Assembly: GCF_004310335.1 (NCBI RefSeq)
Contig: NZ_SIRS01000004.1
Coordinates: forward strand, 413,856-477,855
Reading direction: 5' to 3'
Origin: Hyunsoonleella pacifica
GTDB taxonomy: Bacteria > Bacteroidota > Bacteroidia > Flavobacteriales > Flavobacteriaceae
Length of the DNA: 64,000 bases
Below, piece after piece: positions 1 through 8,664 of this stretch. Position numbers and translations under genes: made by a program. The notes under the pieces were generated by a model. The model saw only the letters and a program-made list of their open reading frames with translations. It was not told where the DNA came from and did not search any database. Position 1 is the first letter of the stretch, and each line of letters begins with the position of its first letter.

Positions 1-61
1 AAACAGGTAATCTTTAAAATTCCCTACCATGACTATCAAATTTTAACAATTAAGATTTTTC

Positions 62-3000
62 TTAATTCAACTTAAACCTTACATCCTGGGCTTCTAGCTC
101 ATTCAATAATTCTTGAGACACCTTTACCTTTTGTCTGCGACTAGGCATGGTCAACTTCATTTTTTCTTTAGTATCATACACTAAAAAATTCAGAGCTTGA
201 TTTCCAGGGTGCATGTGTAATAATTCCTTTAAATCTATTATTTTTTGCTCATCTAAATCTTTTATATCAACCTGTATCGACAATTTTTTTGCATATTGCT
301 CCATCACATCATGCAACAATTGAAAACTGTTAAATTGCAACCTAGGATCGCTCTTCTTACCCGTATCCTTATTTACCCAACCCTCACGAACAAAAGTCTT
401 TACAAACACAAAGTTATTCTGCAATAAAAAGTGCCGTTGTTTTAAATAGTCCTCTCCAAAAATCCTAAACTCATAACTATCTGTATAGTCTTCAATGGTA
501 AATAATGCCCATCCTTTACCTTGTTTACTTACGCGGTGTTGCACATCTGTAACTACGCCTCCAAATACTAATTCTCGGTTTACATAAGGCTCCAAATTAT
601 TAAACATACCCACCGTGGCATTACAAAAGGTTTTCATTTCGGTTTTAAAATCATCTAAAGGATGTCCAGAAATATAAACACCAACTACCTCACGCTCTTT
701 ACTCAAGGTTTTCATAGTGCCCCACTCTTCACATGGTGGTACTTCAGGTTCAGGAATCTGCACATCGCTAGACTCTCCAAACAAACTTACCTGTGCTGAG
801 TTTTCATTCTCCTTATGCTTCTGAGCATATTTTATGGCCTTTTCTAAAAAGGTAATACCATCGCCATCATCATGAAAATATTGTGCACGGTGTGTATCAC
901 TTAAACCATCAAATCCACCAGCTAATGCTAAGTTTTCAAAGGCTTTTTTATTAGCCGCTCGTAAATCTATTCGCTTTGCTAAATCGAAAATAGACTTGTA
1001 ATGCCCATCTTCTTTTCTGTTATCTACAATCGTCATTACCGCTCCATGACCAACACCTTTTATAGCTCCCATACCAAAACGTACTGCACCATCTTTGTTT
1101 ACCGAAAATTTATAATACGATTCGTTAACATCAGGACCTAAAACATCCAACTTCATACGCTTACATTCTTCCATAAAGAAGGTAACGGATTTAATATCAT
1201 TCATATTATTGGAAAGTACGGCCGCCATATATTCCGCTGGATAATGTGCCTTTAAATAAGCCGTTTGGTATGCAATCCAAGCATAACAAGTCGAGTGTGA
1301 TTTATTAAAAGCGTAACTCGCAAAAGCTTCCCAATCTTTCCAAACCTTTTCTAATATTTTAGCATCATGCCCATTAGCACTGGCTTGCTCAATAAACTTG
1401 GGTTTCATTTTATCCAGTACAGCAATTTGCTTTTTACCCATCGCCTTACGTAACACATCTGCTTCACCTTTGGTAAAATCTGCCAATTTTTGAGACAATA
1501 ACATTACCTGCTCTTGGTAAACCGTAATACCATAGGTTTCTTTTAGGTATTCTTCCATGGCAGGTAAATCGTATTCAATCTCCTCATCACCATGTTTTCT
1601 ACGAACAAAACTAGGTATGTATTCCATCGGTCCAGGACGATACAAGGCATTCATCGCAATTAAATCCTCAAACACCGTTGGTTTTAAATCTCTTAAGTGT
1701 TTTTGCATCCCAGGAGATTCGTATTGGAATACCCCAACCGTTTCTCCTCTTTGGAACAAGGCATAAGTTTCTTCATCATCTAATGGAAAACTCTCAGGAT
1801 CTAGCTGGATATCATGTTTTGCTTTAACAATTTTAACGGTGTCCTTAATTAACGTTAGCGTTTTTAAACCCAAGAAATCCATCTTTAGCAAACCAGCATC
1901 TTCCACTACAGAGTTGTCAAATTGGGTTACATATAAATCCGAATCTTTAGCAACAGAGACAGGCACAAATTTGGTAATATCATCAGGTGTAATAATAACA
2001 CCACAGGCATGTATTCCTGTGTTTCTTACCGAACCTTCAAGTGTTCTAGCTGTGTTTACAGTTTCGGCTTCTAGATCACTACCTTCAGAAATATTTAAAA
2101 GTTGATTTACTTTTTCTAAATCTTCTGCCCTAAACTTCTTGCCCAATTCCTTTTCATCTAAACCAAAAATTTTGTTCAGTTTAGACATGTTGGGAATCAA
2201 TTTTGCAATTCTATCCGCATCAAACAATGGTAAATCCAATACACGTGCTGTATCACGAATAGAAGATTTTGCTGCCATGGTACCGTAGGTAATGATTTGT
2301 GCCACTTGGTTGGCACCATATTTTTCAATTACATAATCCATGACGCGACTTCGCCCTTCATCATCAAAATCAATATCAATATCTGGCATACTGATACGAT
2401 CTGGATTTAAGAAACGCTCAAAAAGCAAGTCGTACTTTAAGGGGTCTATATTGGTAATCCATAAACAATAGGCGGCTACTGAACCTGCGGCAGAACCCCG
2501 ACCAGGACCTACCGATACATCCATATTTCTAGCCTCTCGGATAAAGTCTTCTACAATTAAGAAATATCCAGGGTAACCTGTATTTTCAATAACACTCAGC
2601 TCAAAATCTAATCGTTCTATAACCTCTTCTGAAAGCGGCTCGCCATAACGCTTTTTTGCACCTTCATACACCAAATGTTTTAAATATGCATTTTCGCCGC
2701 GTTTGCCTCCATCTACTAGATCTTCTTCATGTTTAAATTCATCTGGAATATCAAAAGCTGGCAATAGTACATCTCTTGCTAACTGAAAGGCTTCTATCTT
2801 ATCAACAACTTCCTGAACATTTAAAATCGCCTCGGGAACATCTCGAAATAAGGCTTTCATTTCCTCAGAAGATTTAAAATAATACTCCTGATTTGGCAAA
2901 CCATAACGATAACCTCGACCACGACCAATAGGAGTAGCCTGCTTTTCGCCATCTTTTACACATAACAAAATATCATGTGCATTAGCATCTTCTTGGTTTC

Positions 3001-4447
3001 TATAATATGTATTATTTGATGCTACTAGCTTTACATTATGCTTTTTTGCAAGTTTTATTAGCGTAGGGTTTACACGATTTTCGTCTTCTTGATTATGGCG
3101 CATCAATTCCACATACAAATCGTCTCCAAACTCATTTTTCCACCAAATTAGAGCTTCTTCAGCTTGGTTTTCGCCAATATTCAATACTTTACTAGGTACT
3201 TCGCCATATAAATTCCCTGTAAGTACAATAATATCTTCTTTGTATTGTTGGATGAGTTTTTTATCAATACGCGGTAAATAATAAAAACCATCTACAAAGG
3301 CATGAGACGATAATTTAGCAAGGTTATGATAGCCATTTTTATTTTTAGCCAACAGTACTATTTGGTAGCCATTGTCTTTTCTGGTTTTATCGGTATGGTC
3401 TTCACAAACAAAAAACTCACAACCTACAATTGGCTTAATTAATTTTGCATCTGGTACTTCTCCCCTTTTTTCTGCTTCGGCTATTTTATCTTTTATACCC
3501 TTGTTGGCTTTATTCACAGCATTTACAAAATGAAATGCCCCCATCATATTGGCATGATCAGTTAACGCTACAGCAGGCATATTATGTTCTGCCGCCGCTG
3601 CAACAACATCAGAAACACTCATGGTAGATTGCAACACCGAAAATTGTGAATGATTATGTAAATGCACAAAATCAATATCAGCTAAATCGGATGCATTTTG
3701 CTGAATATCTTCAAAAGAAATTGACGATTCTGATTTTGCAATACGCTCACGAATTTTATCACTTTCCCGCTTAAGATTAACATGCTTTAAACCGATGGTC
3801 TGAATCGTATCAGGATTCTCTTTTTTGAAATTCTCAAAATAATCGGGTTGTACATCGAGTTGTTCTTTAGTGTATTCGCCTAAACGTACCAGTTCTAAAA
3901 AACAACGCGTAGTGGCTTCAACATCTGCTGTTGCGTTATGCGCTTCAGCAAATGGCTTGTTAAATAAAAACTCGTGTAACTCAGTTAAAGTTGGCAATTT
4001 AAATTTACCATAACGTCCACCAGGAATTTGACATAAACTCGCTGTGTGTTCGGTACAGGTATCTAAAACAGGTGATTTTTGTAATGGGTTTTCAATGTTT
4101 CCTCGAACAAATTCAGCGCCCATAATATTCAAATCGAACTTTACATTCTGTCCGACTACAAACTTAGTTTTCCCTAAAACGTCATTAAATTTTTCTAAAA
4201 CCTCAGCTAAAGACACACCTTGTTCTTCTGCTAATTCTGTAGAAATACCATGAATTTTTTCCGCATCGTAGGGAATATTAAAACCTTCAGGTTTAACCAA
4301 ATAATCTTGCTGATCTATACAATTCCCCATAGCATCGTGTAATTGCCATGCAATTTGTATACACCTTGGCCAATTATCTACATCTGTAATTGGTGCATCC
4401 CAACGTTTAGGTAATCCTGTAGTTTCTGTATCAAAAATTAAATACAT
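62..4447 (-). CDS. dnaE: DNA polymerase III subunit alpha with fused proofreading exonuclease
   Basis: Catalytic subunit of the replicative DNA polymerase. Residues 1-200 form a DEDDh 3'-5' exonuclease domain (FDTETTG at 5-11, later VGQNVKFDLN and HNATADVEAT). A PHP domain starts near residue 260 (HLHNHSQFS). The polymerase core carries the acidic catalytic motif PDIDIDFDD near 686-694, and an OB fold (FGGVVTDVQHRVSKQGKG) lies near the C-terminus. At 1461 residues it is about 300 longer than E. coli DnaE, the difference being the N-terminal exonuclease, so proofreading is supplied in cis instead of by a separate DnaQ. The start is the ATG opening the exonuclease fold. Divergent from the next gene. 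Confidence 0.97.
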   Translation of the reverse strand: MYLIFDTETTGLPKRWDAPITDVDNWPRCIQIAWQLHDAMGNCIDQQDYLVKPEGFNIPYDAEKIHGISTELAEEQGVSLAEVLEKFNDVLGKTKFVVGQNVKFDLNIMGAEFVRGNIENPLQKSPVLDTCTEHTASLCQIPGGRYGKFKLPTLTELHEFLFNKPFAEAHNATADVEATTRCFLELVRLGEYTKEQLDVQPDYFENFKKENPDTIQTIGLKHVNLKRESDKIRERIAKSESSISFEDIQQNASDLADIDFVHLHNHSQFSVLQSTMSVSDVVAAAAEHNMPAVALTDHANMMGAFHFVNAVNKANKGIKDKIAEAEKRGEVPDAKLIKPIVGCEFFVCEDHTDKTRKDNGYQIVLLAKNKNGYHNLAKLSSHAFVDGFYYLPRIDKKLIQQYKEDIIVLTGNLYGEVPSKVLNIGENQAEEALIWWKNEFGDDLYVELMRHNQEDENRVNPTLIKLAKKHNVKLVASNNTYYRNQEDANAHDILLCVKDGEKQATPIGRGRGYRYGLPNQEYYFKSSEEMKALFRDVPEAILNVQEVVDKIEAFQLARDVLLPAFDIPDEFKHEEDLVDGGKRGENAYLKHLVYEGAKKRYGEPLSEEVIERLDFELSVIENTGYPGYFLIVEDFIREARNMDVSVGPGRGSAAGSVAAYCLWITNIDPLKYDLLFERFLNPDRISMPDIDIDFDDEGRSRVMDYVIEKYGANQVAQIITYGTMAAKSSIRDTARVLDLPLFDADRIAKLIPNMSKLNKIFGLDEKELGKKFRAEDLEKVNQLLNISEGSDLEAETVNTARTLEGSVRNTGIHACGVIITPDDITKFVPVSVAKDSDLYVTQFDNSVVEDAGLLKMDFLGLKTLTLIKDTVKIVKAKHDIQLDPESFPLDDEETYALFQRGETVGVFQYESPGMQKHLRDLKPTVFEDLIAMNALYRPGPMEYIPSFVRRKHGDEEIEYDLPAMEEYLKETYGITVYQEQVMLLSQKLADFTKGEADVLRKAMGKKQIAVLDKMKPKFIEQASANGHDAKILEKVWKDWEAFASYAFNKSHSTCYAWIAYQTAYLKAHYPAEYMAAVLSNNMNDIKSVTFFMEECKRMKLDVLGPDVNESYYKFSVNKDGAVRFGMGAIKGVGHGAVMTIVDNRKEDGHYKSIFDLAKRIDLRAANKKAFENLALAGGFDGLSDTHRAQYFHDDGDGITFLEKAIKYAQKHKENENSAQVSLFGESSDVQIPEPEVPPCEEWGTMKTLSKEREVVGVYISGHPLDDFKTEMKTFCNATVGMFNNLEPYVNRELVFGGVVTDVQHRVSKQGKGWALFTIEDYTDSYEFRIFGEDYLKQRHFLLQNNFVFVKTFVREGWVNKDTGKKSDPRLQFNSFQLLHDVMEQYAKKLSIQVDIKDLDEQKIIDLKELLHMHPGNQALNFLVYDTKEKMKLTMPSRRQKVKVSQELLNELEAQDVRFKLN

Positions 4448-4738
4448 ACGAGGTGTTTATTTGTTCAACTGTATAATCGTTTATTCAAGAATAACGAGCA
4501 TATAAAAATAGGTAGAATTTCTACTTTTTTAAAGTGAAGTTATAAACAGTTGTAAACAAAAAAGCGCCTCGTTTCTTTTTAGAATCAAGACGCCCTTTAT
4601 AATTCTCCCTAAGAACTAATTAATAGCAAGGTAAAGTTAATACTTTTTGAGCAAATAAACATACCTAATATTGGGTATATTGAGTTATATTAGAATAATT
4701 TATTATAATTTAGTTTCCTTATAATTTAATACTACACA
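4448..4738. other. Divergent intergenic region, dnaE / lactonase-like gene
   Basis: About 290 AT-rich bases between two divergent start codons, so it should hold both promoters. I see no convincing small gene. An imperfect inverted repeat (4562-4604) followed by a T-run on the minus strand looks like a decayed terminator, but no gene precedes it on that strand. Confidence 0.5.
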
Positions 4739-5797
4739 ATGAAATTATTTTTTTTCCTCATTACCTTTACTTTCTATATGATTAGTTATGCTCAAATAGC
4801 ACCACTTTATGTAGGCACATACACAAAAAGCAATAGCAAAGGCATTTATAAGCTTAATTTTAATACAGAAACTGGCGAGTTAAGTGATTTAGAATTAGCT
4901 ATCCCAATTGACAATCCCTCGTTTTTAACTTATGCACCAGACAGGAAATACCTGTACTCTACCAATGGTAGTAATAGCGGTTTCATCTCTTCATACAAAA
5001 TAAATGACGATGGTAGCTTGTTACTATTAACTCGCGTTAGTAGCAAAGGTAAAGGCCCTTGTCATATTGCTATACGGGAAGATGGTAAAGCAGTTGCTGT
5101 GTCAAACTATGTTGGCGGTAATATTGCAATTTATCCAATAAATGATGATAATAGTTTAGCAGAAGCATCTCAAGTTTTTAACCAAAGTAGTGATGATAGG
5201 GAATCTCATGCGCATTCTTCATTATTCTTTAAAGACGAATTGTTTGTAGCTGATTTGGGAAGAAATACCGTATTTCAATATGTAATGCAGGACAATAATT
5301 ACCAATTAAAATCTGATGCTCTCGTACAAACTAAAGGCAACCCTGGTCCTCGCCATTTTAAATTCACTAAAGATGGAAATTTTTTCTATGTAATTAATGA
5401 ATATGGAGCTACCATTACTAGCATTAAACGCACAAAAAAAGGATTTAAACAAATTGATGAAGACAATACATTAGCGCCTGATTTTACTGAATTTAATAAA
5501 TGTGCTGATATTCACATATCTGAAGACGAACGTTTTATTTATGGTTCTAACCGAGGCGAGAATACTATTGCTGTTTTTGAACGCAATACCAAAAACGGAA
5601 AACTCAATAAAATACAAAGCATATCTGTGCATGGCGATTGGCCTCGTAATTTTGCGATAGACCCTACAGGTAACTTTCTTCTAGTAGCCAATATGAGAAC
5701 TGAAAATATTGCAGTATTTAGTATTGATAAAAATGCTGGTACACTTAAGTACTTACATGATTTTAAAGTACCAGAACCAGTATGTTTATTATTTTAA
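4739..5797 (+). CDS. Lactonase-family seven-bladed beta-propeller, exported
   Basis: 352 residues with an N-terminal signal peptide (hydrophobic residues 3-18, ending around SYAQ). The rest consists of propeller repeats typical of the YkgB/Pgl 6-phosphogluconolactonase family: YVGTYTKSNSKGIY at the start, GKGPCHIAIREDGK, GNPGPRHFKFTKDG, and GDWPRNFAIDPTGNFLLVAN near the end. Family members hydrolyse sugar lactones. Because this one is exported, a cytosolic pentose-phosphate role is unlikely and its real substrate is unknown. It is a single gene read away from dnaE, with the rpsP promoter just downstream. Confidence 0.85.
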   Translation: MKLFFFLITFTFYMISYAQIAPLYVGTYTKSNSKGIYKLNFNTETGELSDLELAIPIDNPSFLTYAPDRKYLYSTNGSNSGFISSYKINDDGSLLLLTRVSSKGKGPCHIAIREDGKAVAVSNYVGGNIAIYPINDDNSLAEASQVFNQSSDDRESHAHSSLFFKDELFVADLGRNTVFQYVMQDNNYQLKSDALVQTKGNPGPRHFKFTKDGNFFYVINEYGATITSIKRTKKGFKQIDEDNTLAPDFTEFNKCADIHISEDERFIYGSNRGENTIAVFERNTKNGKLNKIQSISVHGDWPRNFAIDPTGNFLLVANMRTENIAVFSIDKNAGTLKYLHDFKVPEPVCLLF

Positions 5798-5818
5798 AAT
5801 TCGACAATAAATAAAATA

Positions 5819-5847
5819 CTGATTTTTAAAAAAATATGGTATATTTG
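5819..5847 (+). promoter_or_regulatory. Candidate Bacteroidota promoter of rpsP
   Basis: A -7 element TATATTTG (5840-5847) matches the TAnnTTTG consensus. A degenerate -33 element CTG (5819-5821) sits 18 bp upstream in place of TTG. Transcription would start near 5853 and leave a leader of about 165 nt before rpsP. Confidence 0.65.
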
Positions 5848-5852
5848 CGCCC

Positions 5853-6016
5853 TCAATAAAGAATTCGTTTTCATTTATTTGGAAATAGCACAAATTCTTT
5901 ATTTAGATTCCCGATGTCTCGGGAATGACAATTACAACGGAAACCTTGAAGCAAAAACTTCAAGGAATTTTTTTCAATTAATAACCGAGGTCGGGAACCT
6001 CAAATAATTAATTATT
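5853..6016 (+). promoter_or_regulatory. Structured rpsP 5' leader with internal terminator-like hairpin
   Basis: Four inverted repeats precede the S16 start codon: ATAAAGAATT/AATTCTTTAT (5856-5865 with 5893-5902), TTCCCGA/TCGGGAA (5908-5914 with 5919-5925), CCTTGAAG/CTTCAAGG (5944-5951 with 5958-5965) followed by a run of seven T, and GAGGT/ACCTC (5987-5991 with 5997-6001) just before the ATG. The third has the form of an intrinsic terminator. TTCCCGA at 5908-5914 can alternatively pair with TCGGGAA at 5991-5997, which would enclose the terminator hairpin and compete with the fourth stem. This suggests autoregulatory attenuation by a ribosomal protein, which is inference. Confidence 0.5.
5905..5930. 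repeat. Short dispersed palindrome, copy 1 (GATTCCCG..CGGGAATGAC)
   Basis: AGATTCCCG, a six-base centre, then CGGGAATGACA. A second copy with the same outer arms and a different centre lies at 6671-6696. Copy 1 contributes one of the stems of the rpsP leader. Confidence 0.7.
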
Positions 6017-6532
6017 ATGCCAGTAAAAATTAGATTACAAAGACACGGTAAAAAAGGGAAACCTTATTACTGGATTGTAGCAGCAGATTCGCGCTCAAAA
6101 AGAGATGGTAAATACCTTGAAAAACTAGGTGCATACAATCCAAACACTAATCCAGCAACTGTTGAATTAAACGTTGATGGTGCTGTACAATGGTTACAAA
6201 ATGGTGCACAACCAACCGATACAGCAAGAACACTTTTGTCTTACAAAGGTGCTTTGTTAAAAAATCATCTTGCAGGTGGTGTTAAAAAAGGTGCTTTAAC
6301 TGAAGAGCAAGCAGAAGCGAAATTTAACGCTTGGTTAGAAGAAAAAGCTGCTAAAATCCAAGCTAAAACTGATGGATTATCTGAAGCTGAAGCAAAAGCT
6401 AAAGCTGAAGCATTAGCTGCTGAAAAAGCAGTTAACGATGCAAGAATAGCTGCAGCTGCTCCTGTTGTTGAAGAAGCAACAGAAGAAGATGCTCCAGCTG
6501 CTGAAGCAGAAGCTTCAAACGAAGAAGAATAA
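6017..6532 (+). CDS. rpsP: 30S ribosomal protein S16
   Basis: Component of the small ribosomal subunit body. Residues 1-80 carry the S16 fold ([21 protein letters not shown], then [17 protein letters not shown]). Residues 85-171 are an Ala/Glu/Lys-rich extension, probably helical, ending in an acidic tail. This extension is usual in Bacteroidota and doubles the length seen in E. coli. A strong terminator follows, so rimM downstream probably depends on its own promoter or on read-through. Confidence 0.98.
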   Translation: MPVKIRLQRHGKKGKPYYWIVAADSRSKRDGKYLEKLGAYNPNTNPATVELNVDGAVQWLQNGAQPTDTARTLLSYKGALLKNHLAGGVKKGALTEEQAEAKFNAWLEEKAAKIQAKTDGLSEAEAKAKAEALAAEKAVNDARIAAAAPVVEEATEEDAPAAEAEASNEEE

Positions 6533-6554
6533 AAAACTAATTTTTTATACTTTT

Positions 6555-6584
6555 AAACTCCGATAGTACTATCGGAGTTTTTTT
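6555..6584 (+). terminator. Terminator after rpsP
   Basis: Perfect inverted repeat, ACTCCGATAG against CTATCGGAGT, followed by seven T on the plus strand. Confidence 0.85.
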
Positions 6585-6670
6585 GTGAAATAGTATTTTA
6601 CAAAATAAATACGTGATTGAACAAATCCCACAAATGTAGGAATCTCATAAATTTTGGAAAAATCTTAAAA

Positions 6671-6696
6671 AGATTCCCGCCTCCGCGGGAATGACA
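6671..6696. repeat. Short dispersed palindrome, copy 2, running into rimM
   Basis: AGATTCCCG, centre CCTCCG, then CGGGAATGACA: the same arms as the copy at 5905-5930. Its ATGACA supplies an upstream in-frame ATG at 6691 for rimM that is probably not the real start. Confidence 0.75.
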
Positions 6697-6711
6697 AAAA
6701 ATGCATTTTCA

Positions 6712-7236
6712 ATGAAAAAAGAAGAGTGTTTTTATTTAGGAAAAATTGTTAAAAAGTATAGCTTTAAGGGGGAAGTATTAGCAAAATTAGATACCGATGA
6801 ACCTGAGCTTTACGAAAATTTAGACGCCATCTTCTTGGAACTTAGAAATAATCTGGTTCCCTTTTTTGTAGAACGCTCGCAACTACACAAATCCACATTA
6901 CTACGTCTAAAATTTGAAGATGTAGATACAGAAGCTGATGCAGATGCTTTAATGAAAAGTGGTTTATATCTACCTCTAGCTTTATTACCAAAGCTAGAAG
7001 GCAATAAATTTTATTTTCATGAAGTGATAGGATTTAAAATTACAGATTCAAACTTTGGAGATGTAGGTATCATTAAAGCAATAAATGATTCAACTGCTCA
7101 AGCACTTTTTGAAATTGATCGAGAAGGAACAGAAATACTTATTCCTATGAATGATGAATTTATTGTAAAAGTAGATCGAGCGCAAAAAATCATTCTAGTT
7201 GAAACTCCAGAAGGTTTAATAGACCTTTATTTGTAA
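6712..7236 (+). CDS. rimM: Ribosome maturation factor RimM
   Basis: Assists assembly of the 30S head and binds S19. The N-terminal RimM barrel begins ECFYLGKIVKKYSFKGEV, and the C-terminal PRC-barrel half contains HEVIGFKITDSNFGDVG and ILIPMNDEFIVKVD. I place the start at 6712 (MKKEECF), giving 174 residues. An earlier in-frame ATG at 6691 lies inside a dispersed palindrome, so the seven extra residues are probably not conserved. It follows rpsP, the usual neighbour, but a terminator and repeat lie between them and trmD is absent. Confidence 0.95.
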   Translation: MKKEECFYLGKIVKKYSFKGEVLAKLDTDEPELYENLDAIFLELRNNLVPFFVERSQLHKSTLLRLKFEDVDTEADADALMKSGLYLPLALLPKLEGNKFYFHEVIGFKITDSNFGDVGIIKAINDSTAQALFEIDREGTEILIPMNDEFIVKVDRAQKIILVETPEGLIDLYL

Positions 7237-7238
7237 TC

Positions 7239-7688
7239 CTAAGCTTCTAAAACTGCTTTCGTCTCTATGATACTTATATTATTTTGAAAATCATCGCGCT
7301 GCCCTATTAACAGTTTACAAACCGATACTGGTATGTGTAGTTCTTGTAGAAAATTATTATAGTTATCAATACTCATCTGTTCAACATTACATATATGTCG
7401 TAATATGTTATCTACTTCGTTATCCATCACTAATCTATTGATGACATCTAAAAACTGATTATTTACGCTGCTTAATCTATCTTGAATTGATGGCACACCT
7501 CCCATATCTAAAATTTGTGCTTTTAAATCATTACTAAATTCACTGCGTTGAAAACTATACCGTTTTAACAAAGCTTCCAATTCAGCACCTAAAGCAATAT
7601 GAGAAGACATTTCATAAATGGTCTTCATCTCATGGTTTAACTGCAACAAACTGTTTAATTTTTCTAAATTTCTTTTTAAATACCTCAT
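7239..7688 (-). CDS. DUF2383 / ferritin-like four-helix protein
   Basis: 149 residues, predicted all-helical, no signal peptide. The pattern of an N-terminal helix, then LEALLKRYSFQRSEFSNDLKA, a GG turn (DMGGVPS), and two further helices ending in KLLIGQRDDFQNNI resembles the PA2169/DUF2383 four-helix bundle family of unknown function. It has fewer Glu/His pairs than true ferritins, so iron binding is not supported. The gene is convergent with rimM, only two bases away. Confidence 0.55.
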   Translation of the reverse strand: MRYLKRNLEKLNSLLQLNHEMKTIYEMSSHIALGAELEALLKRYSFQRSEFSNDLKAQILDMGGVPSIQDRLSSVNNQFLDVINRLVMDNEVDNILRHICNVEQMSIDNYNNFLQELHIPVSVCKLLIGQRDDFQNNISIIETKAVLEA

Positions 7689-7838
7689 ATTCTTTTTCTT
7701 TAAAACAGTTCCGTAAATACATACATATATTTATATACGCACGCCTTTAGTAAAACGTATATCTTAAAATCCATTTTTAACATTTTTTAATATAATTTCA
7801 GGTTATTTTTACCAAAATCATTTTCTAAAATCATTGTA

Positions 7839-8555
7839 GTGGAAAAATCAACTTTTAGATTTAAAGAATTTGCAGTTCAACAAGAAAGGTGCGCTATGAA
7901 AATTGGTACTGATGGGGTTTTGTTGGGCGCTTGGACCTCAGTAAAGCATAATCCCTATAATATTTTAGATATTGGTGCTGGCACAGGAATTTTAAGCCTT
8001 ATGATGGCGCAACGTACTAATGCAACACAAATAGAAGCTATAGAAATTGATGATGATGCTTATGAACAGTGCGCTGAAAATTTCGAAAACTCTCCATGGA
8101 ATGACAGACTCTTTTGTTTTCACGCTTCCTTACTAGAATATATTGAAGCTGTAGATGAAAAATTTGACCTTATCATTTGTAACCCTCCTTTTTATTCTGA
8201 AGATTATAAAACACAAGAAACATCTAGAAATTTAGCTCGTTTTAGTGACGCTATGCCACTAGAACATATCATTTTTGCAGTTATTAATCTTCTATCAGAT
8301 CAAGGCAAATTTTCTATTATTATACCTTATAAAGAAGAACAAAAATATATAGAAGAAGCTAGCCTTATTAGGCTTTTTCCAAATCGTATTTTACATGTTA
8401 AAGGCAATCCTACTTCTAATATAAAACGAAGTCTTATTGAGTTTTCTTATCACGAAAGTGATATAAAAGTGAGTGAATTGATTATTGAAACAGATAGGCA
8501 TCAATATACTGATGCGTATATCAACCTAACTAAAGATTTTTACTTAAAAATGTAG
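7839..8555 (+). CDS. trmN6: tRNA1(Val) (adenine(37)-N6)-methyltransferase
   Basis: Methylates N6 of A37 in tRNA1(Val) using S-adenosylmethionine. The Rossmann motif I is ILDIGAGTGILSL (42-54). The catalytic NPPFY motif of N6-adenine methyltransferases is at residues 115-119. The N-terminus FRFKEFAVQQERCAMKIGTD is typical of YfiC/TrmN6. The start is a GTG at 7839, since no ATG precedes the conserved FKFKxF segment. Monocistronic, divergent from the DUF2383 gene. Confidence 0.9.
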   Translation: MEKSTFRFKEFAVQQERCAMKIGTDGVLLGAWTSVKHNPYNILDIGAGTGILSLMMAQRTNATQIEAIEIDDDAYEQCAENFENSPWNDRLFCFHASLLEYIEAVDEKFDLIICNPPFYSEDYKTQETSRNLARFSDAMPLEHIIFAVINLLSDQGKFSIIIPYKEEQKYIEEASLIRLFPNRILHVKGNPTSNIKRSLIEFSYHESDIKVSELIIETDRHQYTDAYINLTKDFYLKM

Positions 8556-8664
8556 AAGTTTTTCACGTTTACCAACTTTAATCATTACAAATTCTTCAAA
8601 AAACCCTGTTTTTAATTTAATATTTTCAATAAATTTGATTTATACATGAATAAAATCAAATTTT

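Noticed and set aside
1839-2105. Open frame antisense to dnaE
   Set aside because: Falls entirely within the polymerase core, has no start signals and no recognisable domain; similar antisense frames inside other genes were dropped for the same reason.
4560-4606. Terminator-like inverted repeat upstream of dnaE on the minus strand
   Set aside because: Stem has several mismatches and no gene precedes it on that strand; more likely a decayed or chance structure.
6691-6711. Earlier ATG for rimM
   Set aside because: Lies inside a dispersed palindrome that recurs at 5905-5930; RimM homology starts after 6712.
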